Assembly (NCBI RefSeq): GCF_000378125.1
Contig: NZ_KB899243.1
Coordinates: 62,001 to 126,000 of the forward strand
DNA from: Rudaea cellulosilytica DSM 22992
Lineage (GTDB): Bacteria > Pseudomonadota > Gammaproteobacteria > Xanthomonadales > Rhodanobacteraceae
Direction of reading: 5' to 3'
Length of the DNA stretch: 64,000 nt
Shown one piece after another: positions 46,916 through 54,502 of the stretch. Positions within the stretch are counted from its first letter, which is position 1; each line of letters begins with the position of its first letter. A program made the position numbers and the translations under genes. The notes below the pieces were generated by a model. That model made no database searches. It was not told where the DNA came from and saw only the letters and a list, made by a program, of their open reading frames with translations.

Positions 46916-47838
46916 CGCTGGCGATTCTCTGCTCCGGCCAGGGCGCGCAATATGCGGGCATGTTTGCGCTGACTCGCGACACACCTGCGGCGAAACCGCT
47001 GTTCGCCGTCGCCACCGCGTTGCTTGGCTACGATCCGGGCGATGCCTCGCTTGCGGCGCAGAATCTGCTGCGCAATCGCGACGCCCAGGTGTTGTGCACG
47101 CTGGCGCCGTTATGCGTCGTCGCCGCACTCGGCAATGCCTTGCCGGCGCGGCGCTGCGTCGCCGGTTACAGCGTCGGCGAAATCGCGGCGTGGAGCGTCG
47201 CCGGCTTGATCGAACCCGGCGCCGCGCTCGAACTCGTCGCCGCGCGCGCGCAGGCGATGGACGCGGCGAGCCAGGGTGATGAGAGCATGCTGTTCGTGCG
47301 CGGCTTGGCGCGCGAACTTGTCGACGCGATGTGCGCCGGTCGTGCAGCAGAGATCGCGATCATCAATCCGGGCGAGGCGTTCGTGCTTGCCGGACAGCGC
47401 GATGCGCTCGATGCCATCGCGATCGAAGCAAGGCAGCGCGGCGCGGTGCGCGTGGTGCCGGTCGCGGTGCAGGTCGCCTCGCATACGCGCTTTCTGGCCG
47501 CCGCGTCGCCCGTGTTTCGCGAGCGCCTCGGGCAGGCGCACATCACGCGCGCGCTGCGCCCCGGAGTGCGGCTGCTCAGCGGCATCGATGCAGCAACGGT
47601 GCTCGATGTTCGCGCGGGTCTCGACAAACTTGCCGCACAGATTTCGCAGCCCGTGCAATGGGCGGCCTGCATCGACGCCTGCGTCGAATCGGGAGTGACC
47701 GCCTTCCTCGAACTCGGCCCCGGCCGCGCACTCGCCGAGATGGCGGCCGCGGCGTATCCGTCACTGCCGTCGCGCAGCGTCGAAGACTTCAAGTCTCTGC
47801 AAGGCGTGTGCGATTGGCTCGCGCGCATCGACGCCTAG
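46912..47838 (+). CDS. mdcH: Malonyl-CoA:ACP transacylase of malonate decarboxylase
   Basis: A 308-residue FabD-like malonyltransferase that primes the enzyme by loading a malonyl group on MdcC. LCSGQGAQYAGMF and the nucleophile motif VAGYSVGEIAAW (S87) are clear, with the His region VASHTRFLAAA. It is the last gene of the operon and overlaps mdcB by 4 bp. Confidence 0.95.
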   Translation: MTLAILCSGQGAQYAGMFALTRDTPAAKPLFAVATALLGYDPGDASLAAQNLLRNRDAQVLCTLAPLCVVAALGNALPARRCVAGYSVGEIAAWSVAGLIEPGAALELVAARAQAMDAASQGDESMLFVRGLARELVDAMCAGRAAEIAIINPGEAFVLAGQRDALDAIAIEARQRGAVRVVPVAVQVASHTRFLAAASPVFRERLGQAHITRALRPGVRLLSGIDAATVLDVRAGLDKLAAQISQPVQWAACIDACVESGVTAFLELGPGRALAEMAAAAYPSLPSRSVEDFKSLQGVCDWLARIDA

Positions 47839-48225
47839 CGCTGTTTGACCTAGCTGCCAACCCGATCTAGTCGCGGGACTCGTTGCCGTTGCCGTGGACT
47901 GTTGCGATCCAACACGCAAGCCGGGCCGAGCGGAACGCGCGAAATGCGGAAGAAATCGATGGAAAAACAAGCCCCCGGCTCAACTTGTTGATGTCATCCC
48001 GCGCTTCACAACATTGAATGCCGCCTAACGGCAGCGCCGCATTCAGCTGGCGTACCTTGAGCCACCGCGCGGCTGCGCGTAGCTTGTCCCTCGTAATCTC
48101 CCTACTGCAAGGCAGATTGCCATGTTGACCCCGAGCATCGAGCGCTCGGGGTCTTTTTATTTTCCGACAGGAAAATCAGTGCTCGTCGTGAAGCGGCGAC
48201 TGCGTGGGTTACACACACGTGTGCG
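47839..48225. other. Intergenic region after mdcH
   Basis: About 390 bp with no protein-like frame. The only clear element is the terminator near its right end, 290 bp beyond mdcH. Between 48015 and 48080 GC-rich dyads (GCCGCC...GGCAGC, CCGCGCGGCTGCGCG) could fold, so a long 3' UTR or a separate small RNA is possible. Confidence 0.4.
48128..48159 (+). terminator. Rho-independent terminator
   Basis: ACCCCGAGC and GCTCGGGGT form a 9-bp stem around a 7-base loop, followed by CTTTTTATTTT. It faces rightward and probably ends the malonate operon transcript or a small RNA before the convergent outer-membrane gene. Confidence 0.85.
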
Positions 48226-49182
48226 TCAAAAGATGTAGTGCAGTCCCACCGATGCCGACCAGCGTAGCTCGATCTGTAGGCCGTTGACGCGCTGATGCAG
48301 CGGAACCTGCGCGAAGGCATAGGCTGAAAATCGGCGCGAGAGATTCCAGGTCATGCCGGGACTCAGGTAGATCAGGGTTGCACCGCTGTTGTCGATGTCG
48401 GCATTCGCGCCCTGCTCGCGCCTCTCGAAGCGCGCATTGACCTGCAACTGCGGCACGAAGGTCTCGCTCGCGGTGTAGCGCAAACCGGCGTTGAGATTCA
48501 AGCCCGTGCCCGGTTTGAAGTTTTCACGCGAGTTCAGCGGTACCTGCAGCAGCGCTTGACCGAAGTAGCCCCAGTCCGCATTGAACGCACCGAAATGGTA
48601 GGCACCGAGCAACAGATCGGTGGTGCCGGTACCGAGCTGCAGGCCGCGATCGACAGTCTCGCCCTGCTGCGGTCCCGTTTCGAACTTGCTGCCGAACGCT
48701 CCGGTCGGCAGCTTGACGCCGAATTCGACGCCGGTGTCGCGTTGCGCATCGAAGCCGGAATAGCGCGCAAGCACACGCAGATCGCCGATACCCTCCTCGT
48801 GCGAGGTCGAGACCGCCTCGTCGCCCGCGACGATCGTGCCGTGCGAACGATTGAACCAAGGCAGTGCGACGCTGACGCCCCAGTCCTTGCCCGGGCTGTA
48901 ATCGAGTGCGAACGTATAGTTGCGGTTGGTCGTGTACTGCTGCACTTCGCGCTCGTTCGGAATCGCGACAGTTTCGCGGGCGACGCTGCTCGTGCCTTCG
49001 CGCAGTTGATCCTGGTCGAAAAAATCGAAACGCGCGTCGAAGCGCCAACCCTTGCTTGTGGCCAATCCCTGACTGGCCCAATCCGAACTCAGGGTGCAGC
49101 CGCAGGCCGAGCAGGCGAGCGCAGCCGGCGACGCCACGGCGGTGAACAATCCTGCAAACAGGCAACGAACGACGGGACGCAT
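48226..49182 (-). CDS. Outer-membrane beta-barrel protein of unknown function
   Basis: A 318-residue exported protein. The signal peptide (MRPVVRCLFAGLFTAVASPAALA) is followed at once by a Cys motif, CSACGCTLSSDW. A barrel with alternating aromatic strands (NYTFALDYSPGKDWGVSVAL, VGLHYIF at the end) follows. It resembles transporter-annotated barrels in COG4313-like groups; ligand unknown. The CSACGC motif next to the mature N-terminus could bind metal or form a disulfide. It converges on the malonate operon. Confidence 0.78.
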   Translation of the reverse strand: MRPVVRCLFAGLFTAVASPAALACSACGCTLSSDWASQGLATSKGWRFDARFDFFDQDQLREGTSSVARETVAIPNEREVQQYTTNRNYTFALDYSPGKDWGVSVALPWFNRSHGTIVAGDEAVSTSHEEGIGDLRVLARYSGFDAQRDTGVEFGVKLPTGAFGSKFETGPQQGETVDRGLQLGTGTTDLLLGAYHFGAFNADWGYFGQALLQVPLNSRENFKPGTGLNLNAGLRYTASETFVPQLQVNARFERREQGANADIDNSGATLIYLSPGMTWNLSRRFSAYAFAQVPLHQRVNGLQIELRWSASVGLHYIF

Positions 49183-49489
49183 GCAACTCCTTGATAAAAA
49201 CCTGTGTGGCGAACCGTCACCTTGCCGGTTGCGTAGTCTAGGCGACGCGCTTCGGCCAAAAATGCGGCAGGATGCCGCATTCGTGCGCAGGCTTACGCGG
49301 CGACTGCCTCGAAGTACGGCGCCGGCGCGTACGACAGTTTCGGAACAGTCCTATATTCCAGTCATCGCGACGGACGTTCATTTTCGCGGAGCATGCGGCA
49401 AGCACATCGGCGCGACGACCTTTATGTCTTCGTGTCGCGCCCCTATCTTCCGCAGGCGACAATCTTTTTCATCTTCAACGGAGCAGGCA
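49183..49489. other. Divergent intergenic region before gnd
   Basis: About 307 bp between the outer-membrane gene and the dehydrogenase, both transcribed away from it. Frames crossing it are not protein-like. No convincing promoter or operator was found by eye. Confidence 0.4.
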
Positions 49490-50395
49490 ATGGAACTCGG
49501 CATGATCGGCTTGGGCCGCATGGGCGCGAACATGGCGCAGCGGCTGGTGCGCGGCGGACATCGCGTGGTGGGATTCGACTTTAGCGCGGAAAGCCGCGCA
49601 CGCGCCGCGCAGAATGGCATCGATCCGGTCGCGTCGCTGGCCGAACTCGTCGCCGCACTCAAGGCCCCGCGCGCGCTCTGGCTGATGGTGCCGGCCGGCG
49701 CGCCGGTCGATGCGACCATCGACAACCTGCTGCCGCTGCTCGCGCCGGGTGACACGCTCATCGACGGCGGCAACTCGATGTACAAGGACACGCAGCGGCG
49801 CGCGCAACGCCTCGCCGAACACGAGATCCACTACGTCGACTGCGGCACCAGCGGCGGCGTCTGGGGTTTGCAGGAAGGCTACAGCCTGATGATCGGCGGC
49901 GACGAGGCCGTCGTGGCGAGGCTGGCGCCGATCTTCGCCACGCTCGCACCCGCACCCGACCGCGGCTGGGGTCGCGTCGGTCCGGTCGGTTCCGGGCACT
50001 ACACCAAGATGGTCCACAACGGCATCGAGTACGGCATGATGCAGGCTTACGCCGAAGGCTTTTCCATCCTCGAGCACAAGCAGGAATTCGCCCTGGACCT
50101 GGCTCAGATCGGCGAGATCTGGCGGCACGGCAGCGTGGTGCGTTCGTGGCTGCTCGACCTCACCGCCGATGCGCTCAAGAAGAACCCGTCGCTGCAGGGC
50201 ATCGCGCCCTGGGTGGCCGATTCGGGCGAAGGCCGCTGGACCCTTGCCGATGCGATCGAGCTCGGCGTCTCGACGCCGGTCATCGCGGCCTCGTTGCTCG
50301 AACGCATTCGTTCGCGCGACAAGGATTCATTCTCCGACAAGCTGCTCGCAGCGATGCGCAACCAGTTCGGCGGGCACGAAATGAAGAAAGAATAG
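49490..50395 (+). CDS. gnd: 6-phosphogluconate dehydrogenase, short (YqeC/GndA) type
   Basis: A 301-residue decarboxylating dehydrogenase making ribulose 5-phosphate and NAD(P)H from 6-phosphogluconate. Motifs are ELGMIGLGRMGANMAQRL (Rossmann loop), DGGNSMYKDTQRRAQ, CGTSGGVWGLQEGYSLMIGG and GSGHYTKMVHNGIEYGMMQA (catalytic Lys and Asn). At about 300 residues it is the short form, unlike the 470-residue E. coli Gnd. The start at 49490 has a GGAG site. Confidence 0.95.
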   Translation: MELGMIGLGRMGANMAQRLVRGGHRVVGFDFSAESRARAAQNGIDPVASLAELVAALKAPRALWLMVPAGAPVDATIDNLLPLLAPGDTLIDGGNSMYKDTQRRAQRLAEHEIHYVDCGTSGGVWGLQEGYSLMIGGDEAVVARLAPIFATLAPAPDRGWGRVGPVGSGHYTKMVHNGIEYGMMQAYAEGFSILEHKQEFALDLAQIGEIWRHGSVVRSWLLDLTADALKKNPSLQGIAPWVADSGEGRWTLADAIELGVSTPVIAASLLERIRSRDKDSFSDKLLAAMRNQFGGHEMKKE

Positions 50396-50421
50396 CCGCG
50401 CGACGCCGCGGCCGGAATGGG

Positions 50422-50952
50422 TCAGGGCGCTGCGGGCGGTGCGCCCTGCGTGTCGGCGACCGCGCCGGCGAGCCGGTCACGCGTGGTCTGCAGCTGACGC
50501 GGGTTGAGCGCGGCGAACGCGGTCTTCGTTGCCGCGGCGAAGCGGCCTTCGGCATCGGCGAGCGCGCGCTCGTTATCGGCTAGGTCCTGGACGTAGCGTG
50601 GCGCGTCGATGCTCGTGCCGGTCTGCACGACCGGTTGGCGCGAACGTTCGAGCTCGACGCACTCGCGCAGCGCGTCCTCCATCTTCGACCACGGCTCGAT
50701 TTGCGCCGGAGTGAGCAGCAGGTCGGCGCGCAGCTTACGCATCTCGCCGAGCATGGCGCGCAGCGGACTCGGCGCGCGTACGGCCACGTCAGGGTTTTTC
50801 GTTGCGGATGCGCTGCTCGGCTGCCCGCCATGGCTGCCGTGCCCGCCGTGGCCACCCATGCCACCGCCCATCTGCGCGGCGCCGGTGATCGGCCAGGCCA
50901 GCGCCGCCGCGATCAGTGCAACGAGAAGGAACTGTGTCGCCGCGCCGCGCAT
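50422..50952 (-). CDS. Exported helical protein with Gly/His-rich N-terminus
   Basis: A 176-residue protein. A signal peptide (MRGAATQFLLVALIAAALAWPITGAA) precedes MGGGMGGHGGHGSHGG and then a helical domain of about 110 residues (LGEMRKLRADLLLTPAQIEP). This resembles small Spy/CpxP-like or LTXXQ-containing periplasmic proteins (LTPAQ appears once and LNPRQL once). The frame is open to 51111, but those residues do not look like a signal or domain. Possible role in metal or envelope stress, not proven. Confidence 0.65.
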   Translation of the reverse strand: MRGAATQFLLVALIAAALAWPITGAAQMGGGMGGHGGHGSHGGQPSSASATKNPDVAVRAPSPLRAMLGEMRKLRADLLLTPAQIEPWSKMEDALRECVELERSRQPVVQTGTSIDAPRYVQDLADNERALADAEGRFAAATKTAFAALNPRQLQTTRDRLAGAVADTQGAPPAAP

Positions 50953-51275
50953 CTGCGCGTGCGCCGCAGCGGCCGTGGACCTGGCTGCGGCGTAGGCAAG
51001 GCGCGGCAAATTTGCGTTTGCCGGCGCCGGGCGGTAGACGATAGGCGCGAAGTTGCCGAGCCGGCGACACCAAGCATCGGCGTCTTCGGCAATCGAGATT
51101 TTCGTCATCATGCTGGTCGTTTCCGAATGAGCGAGTGCAATCGAACCGGCGCGAGTCTGGAAACGAAACGTGCAGGAAATGTGGAATGCGCGATCCGGAC
51201 CGATGTGCGTTCAGCAAGTGGACATGTCCGCGGCCGGACCGCGCGACTCGCTTCAGACAAGCGCGAGTTTTCCTC
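50953..51275. other. Intergenic region between two minus-strand genes
   Basis: About 320 bp. Its left part (to 51111) could be an N-terminal extension of the gene at 50422 if translation starts earlier. The rest shows no protein-like frame or clear regulatory dyad. Confidence 0.35.
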
Positions 51276-51734
51276 TTACATCAACGCCTTGCGGAACACA
51301 GCCTGCGTCTTGACCCGCGCATAGCCTTCACGTTCGTAGAAGCGGTGCGCGCGCTCGCGCACCACGTTGCTGCGCACGCGCATCAACGCGAAGCCGTGCA
51401 TCCGCGCCCATTGTTCCGCGGCCGCGAGCAAGGCCTTGCCGACGCCGATACCACGCGCGGACTCGTCGACGACGAGCCCAGCCAGCTCGGCATAGGGTGC
51501 GTCTTCGAGCTGCAGGCACGGCACGACATGGGTCCAGCCGACGACGCGGCCTTCGGCCTCAAGCGCCGCGACGAAGATTTCACCAGCGCTCGCGGCACGC
51601 ACACGCGCGTAGCGCTCGCGCATCTCGACCGGTGCCGTCGGATAGCCGAGCTGCCCCGACAGCGCCGCGATCGATTCCACATCACGATCGTCCGCGGTGC
51701 GAACGACGATGCGCGCTTCAGTCGCAGCAGCCAT
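51276..51734 (-). CDS. GNAT-family N-acetyltransferase
   Basis: A 152-residue acetyltransferase with the whole fold: IVVRTADDRDVESIAALSGQ at the start, then LAGLVVDESARGIGVGKALLAAAEQWA with the acetyl-CoA loop R-G-x-G-x-G/A, and AHRFYEREGYARVKTQ near the end. Acceptor unknown. The start at 51734 overlaps the 3' end of the peptidase by 17 bp, so they are probably cotranscribed. Confidence 0.9.
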   Translation of the reverse strand: MAAATEARIVVRTADDRDVESIAALSGQLGYPTAPVEMRERYARVRAASAGEIFVAALEAEGRVVGWTHVVPCLQLEDAPYAELAGLVVDESARGIGVGKALLAAAEQWARMHGFALMRVRSNVVRERAHRFYEREGYARVKTQAVFRKALM

Positions 51735-53214
51735 CGCCGCCCTTGACCGTATGCGCATGCGTCGCCGCGACACCGCGCGTCAGACCGGCGACACTGGCCA
51801 CGTAGTGGTCGGCGATCACCTTGGCCACGCACATCGACACGCGCTTGCCGGTCGGGATGTGGATGAACTCGTTCGGTCCGTGCGCGTTCGAGTGCGGACC
51901 GAGCACGCCGGTGATGAGGAATTGCGCGCCGGGGAATTTCTCGCCGAGCATGCCCATGAACGGGATCGAGCCGCCCTCGCCCATGTACGCCGGCGGCGGC
52001 CCGAAGAATTCCTTTGACGCGGCATCGACGGATTGCTCCAGCCACGGCGCGAGTGCGGGGGCGTTCCAGCCGCTGCCGGCCTTTTCGAGATCGAACGTGA
52101 CCTTGGCCCCGTACGGCGGATCTTTTTCCAGCAGTGCCTTCAATTCGGCGCCGGCCTTGACCGCATCGAGCGTCGGCGGCACGCGCAGGCTGAGCTTGAC
52201 CGCGGTAAACGGCCGCAGCACGTTGCCGGCAGAGTCGAGTGCGGGAATGCCGCCGACGCCGGTAATCGCGAGCGCCGGCCGCCAGGTGCGGTTGAGCACG
52301 AGCTCGGCGTCGTCGCGGCTGATCGGCTGCATGCCTTCGACCCACGGGAACTTCGAATAGACCGCATCGCCGAGCACCTTGGCCGCCTGCTTCGCCTGCT
52401 CGATGCGCTGCGCGGGAATCTCGACCTGGAATTCTCGCGGCACGATCTTGCCGGTGTCCTGATCCTCGAGTCGCGAGAGGATCTTGCGCAGGATGCGGAA
52501 GCTCGACGCGACCACACCCGAAGCGTCGCCCGAGTGCACACCCTCTTCGAGCACGCGCACGGTGAGATTGCCGCCGGTCAGGCCGCGCAGCGAAGTCGTC
52601 AGCCAGAGTTGGTCGTAATTGCCGCAACCCGAATCGAGGCAGACGATCAGCGAGGGCTTGCCGATGCGCGCGGCGAGATGGTCGACGTAGTACGGCAGGT
52701 CGTAGCTGCCCGATTCCTCGCAGGCTTCGATCAGCACGACGCAGCGCGCGTGCGGCGTCTTCTGCGCCTTCAGCGCGAGGATCGCGGCGAGCGAACCGAA
52801 GATCGCGTAGCCGTCATCGGCGCCACCTCGGCCGTAGAGCTTGTCGCCCTCGATCACCGGCTTCCATGGACCGAGATGTTCGGCCCAGCCGGTCATCTCG
52901 GGCTGCTTGTCGAGATGGCCGTAGAGCAGTACGCAATCGTCGCCGCTTTTCGCATCTTTCGATGCCGGGATGTCGATAAAGATCAGTGGCGTGCGGCCTT
53001 CGAGTCGCACCACTTCAACCGTCATGCCCTCGATCGCCTTGGTCTTGGCCCAACCCGAGAGCTGCGCGACCGCCTGATCCATGAACCCGTGCGCCGCCCA
53101 GTCCTTGTCGAACATCGGCGACTTGTTCGGAATCTTGATGTATTCGACGAGCTGCGGAACGATCTCCTCGTCCCAGCGCGCGGAAACATCGGAGCGGGTC
53201 AGGTTGGCATCCAT
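51718..53214 (-). CDS. M20-family metallopeptidase (dipeptidase)
   Basis: A 498-residue zinc peptidase. Metal ligands and catalytic residues are in LLYGHLDKQPE (His, Asp), YGRGGADDGYA (Asp), VLIEACEESGSYD (Glu-Glu) and FLITGVLGPHSNAHGPNE (His). The dimerisation domain lies in the middle. The family cleaves dipeptides or acyl-amino acids; this branch resembles CNDP/carnosinase-like enzymes. The start at 53214 gives MDANLTRSDVSARWDEEIVP; the 39 upstream codons lie in the leader and look untranslated. Confidence 0.93.
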   Translation of the reverse strand: MDANLTRSDVSARWDEEIVPQLVEYIKIPNKSPMFDKDWAAHGFMDQAVAQLSGWAKTKAIEGMTVEVVRLEGRTPLIFIDIPASKDAKSGDDCVLLYGHLDKQPEMTGWAEHLGPWKPVIEGDKLYGRGGADDGYAIFGSLAAILALKAQKTPHARCVVLIEACEESGSYDLPYYVDHLAARIGKPSLIVCLDSGCGNYDQLWLTTSLRGLTGGNLTVRVLEEGVHSGDASGVVASSFRILRKILSRLEDQDTGKIVPREFQVEIPAQRIEQAKQAAKVLGDAVYSKFPWVEGMQPISRDDAELVLNRTWRPALAITGVGGIPALDSAGNVLRPFTAVKLSLRVPPTLDAVKAGAELKALLEKDPPYGAKVTFDLEKAGSGWNAPALAPWLEQSVDAASKEFFGPPPAYMGEGGSIPFMGMLGEKFPGAQFLITGVLGPHSNAHGPNEFIHIPTGKRVSMCVAKVIADHYVASVAGLTRGVAATHAHTVKGGDGCCD

Positions 53215-53314
53215 CGCAATCACCTTGGCAAATTTCAAGGTTGCGATTTTAGTCCCCCTCACTCCGTGCTGACGAGGGCCGCTTGCTCTGCTTTGCTTGG
53301 TCACGCTCTTTAAT

Positions 53315-53873
53315 TGCTTTCTGAAAAGCAAGGGCTTCCACTCGCCCTGCGGGCGAGCGTCTTACTTTCTTTGCTTGCACAAAGAAAGTAAGCAAAGAAA
53401 TGCCCCCCAGAGCATTGCGCCTTTCGCGCATCCTGCGCGAACGGTCCGCGTCAGCGGCCGGGTTCCGCTAATTGCACGTCCGTGTGCAATAGCGGAATGC
53501 GCGCGGTCCTCGCGCGCACCCTTCGGGCCTTTTCGACCGCTGCCGCCGCAATGCAATGGGGATCCGGAAAAGCCGAAGCAGCGCGCATCCTGCGCTCCTG
53601 GCTTGCTGTTGATGTTGCTCTGCACTTGATCTTCGGGTGCCCGTTTGCCGCGGCGAGGGTGTGACGGAAACGCCCGCAGGGGCGGCGCGATGGATCGCGC
53701 CGAGTTCGTTGTCTGGACAAGGACGTTCAGTCAACGAACCCCGGCACACCCTCGCGCACCGCCGCGGGCGGCGCGGCATCCGGGTGCATTTCTTTTGGTT
53801 ACTTTTCTTTGGGCAAGCAAAGAAAAGTGACCCGCGCGCCGGACGCGCGCGGAAAACCGAATGGACGCGGTCA
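53315..53873 (+). repeat. Large hairpin-array repeat, copy 1
   Basis: About 560 bp of non-coding DNA built of two roughly 230-bp modules facing away from each other around a middle segment. Perfect hairpins include CTCGCCC/GGGCGAG (53341-53357), a 13-bp stem CTTACTTTCTTTG/CAAAGAAAGTAAG (53361-53392), TTCGCGCA/TGCGCGAA (53424-53442), and a long stem at 53463-53497. A second module carries ACTTTTCTTTG/CAAAGAAAAGT near 53800-53830. The same element recurs inverted at 57613-58222. All small frames here are repeat-derived. It fills most of the 845 bp between the peptidase and yajC. Confidence 0.85.
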
Positions 53874-54059
53874 GAAAGAACCTAAAGACGGAGCACAATT
53901 GGATTCCCGCCGGGGGCGCGAGGGAATCTCAAGCGAGAACGTGTCGAGGCGCAGAACAAGCGCCAAACCGTCCGGGATGCACATCCCCCCATCCCATGCC
54001 ATAATTTGGGGCCAACTCCGGCCGCCAGCTTTCCCGGCGCGGCCTCCAACAAGGGTCAA

Positions 54060-54395
54060 ATGATGGATTTCTTCATTTCCAGCGCCTACGCGCAAGCGGC
54101 GGGCGCCGCGGGACAGCCGAGTCCGTGGCCGAGCCTGATCATGTTCGGCGCGGTCTTCGTGGCGATGTACTTCTTCATGCTGCGTCCGCAGATGAAGCGC
54201 GCCAAGGAGCAGCGCACGATGGTCGAGGCGCTAGCCAAGGGCGACGAAGTCGTCACCAATGGCGGCATCGCCGGCCGCGTCACCGACGTGGGCGATACCT
54301 TCCTCAGCGTCGAAATCGCGCCGAACGTCACGATCAAGGTGCAGAAGCAGGCCGTATCGATGGTCCTGCCGAAAGGCACGTTGAAATCGTCCTGA
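54060..54395 (+). CDS. yajC: Preprotein translocase subunit YajC
   Basis: A 111-residue single-pass inner-membrane protein (SLIMFGAVFVAMYFFMLRPQ) with the family core RPQMKRAKEQRTMVEALAKG and GDEVVTNGGIAGRV. It associates with SecDF in the holotranslocon. Two adjacent ATGs (54060, 54063) follow an AAGGG site; either is possible. secD follows 107 bp later. Confidence 0.97.
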   Translation: MMDFFISSAYAQAAGAAGQPSPWPSLIMFGAVFVAMYFFMLRPQMKRAKEQRTMVEALAKGDEVVTNGGIAGRVTDVGDTFLSVEIAPNVTIKVQKQAVSMVLPKGTLKSS

Positions 54396-54502
54396 GCCGG
54401 CCGCATCCGTTCCAGACCCCGTGAATCGCGTCGAGCTGCGGCCCGCGCGGTGAATTAAAACAACAACCGTTGCGCCCCGAATCCGGCGCATGAGCGATAT
54501 CG

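Noticed and set aside
48022-48036. GCCGCCTAAC near 48030 as an extra attC site
   Set aside because: No matching GTTAGGC core or inverted arms within 150 bp, and it lies far from the integron.
53362-54095. Several 60-100-codon frames between the peptidase and yajC
   Set aside because: They translate the hairpin repeat; similar translations arise from the second copy, so they are repeat products.
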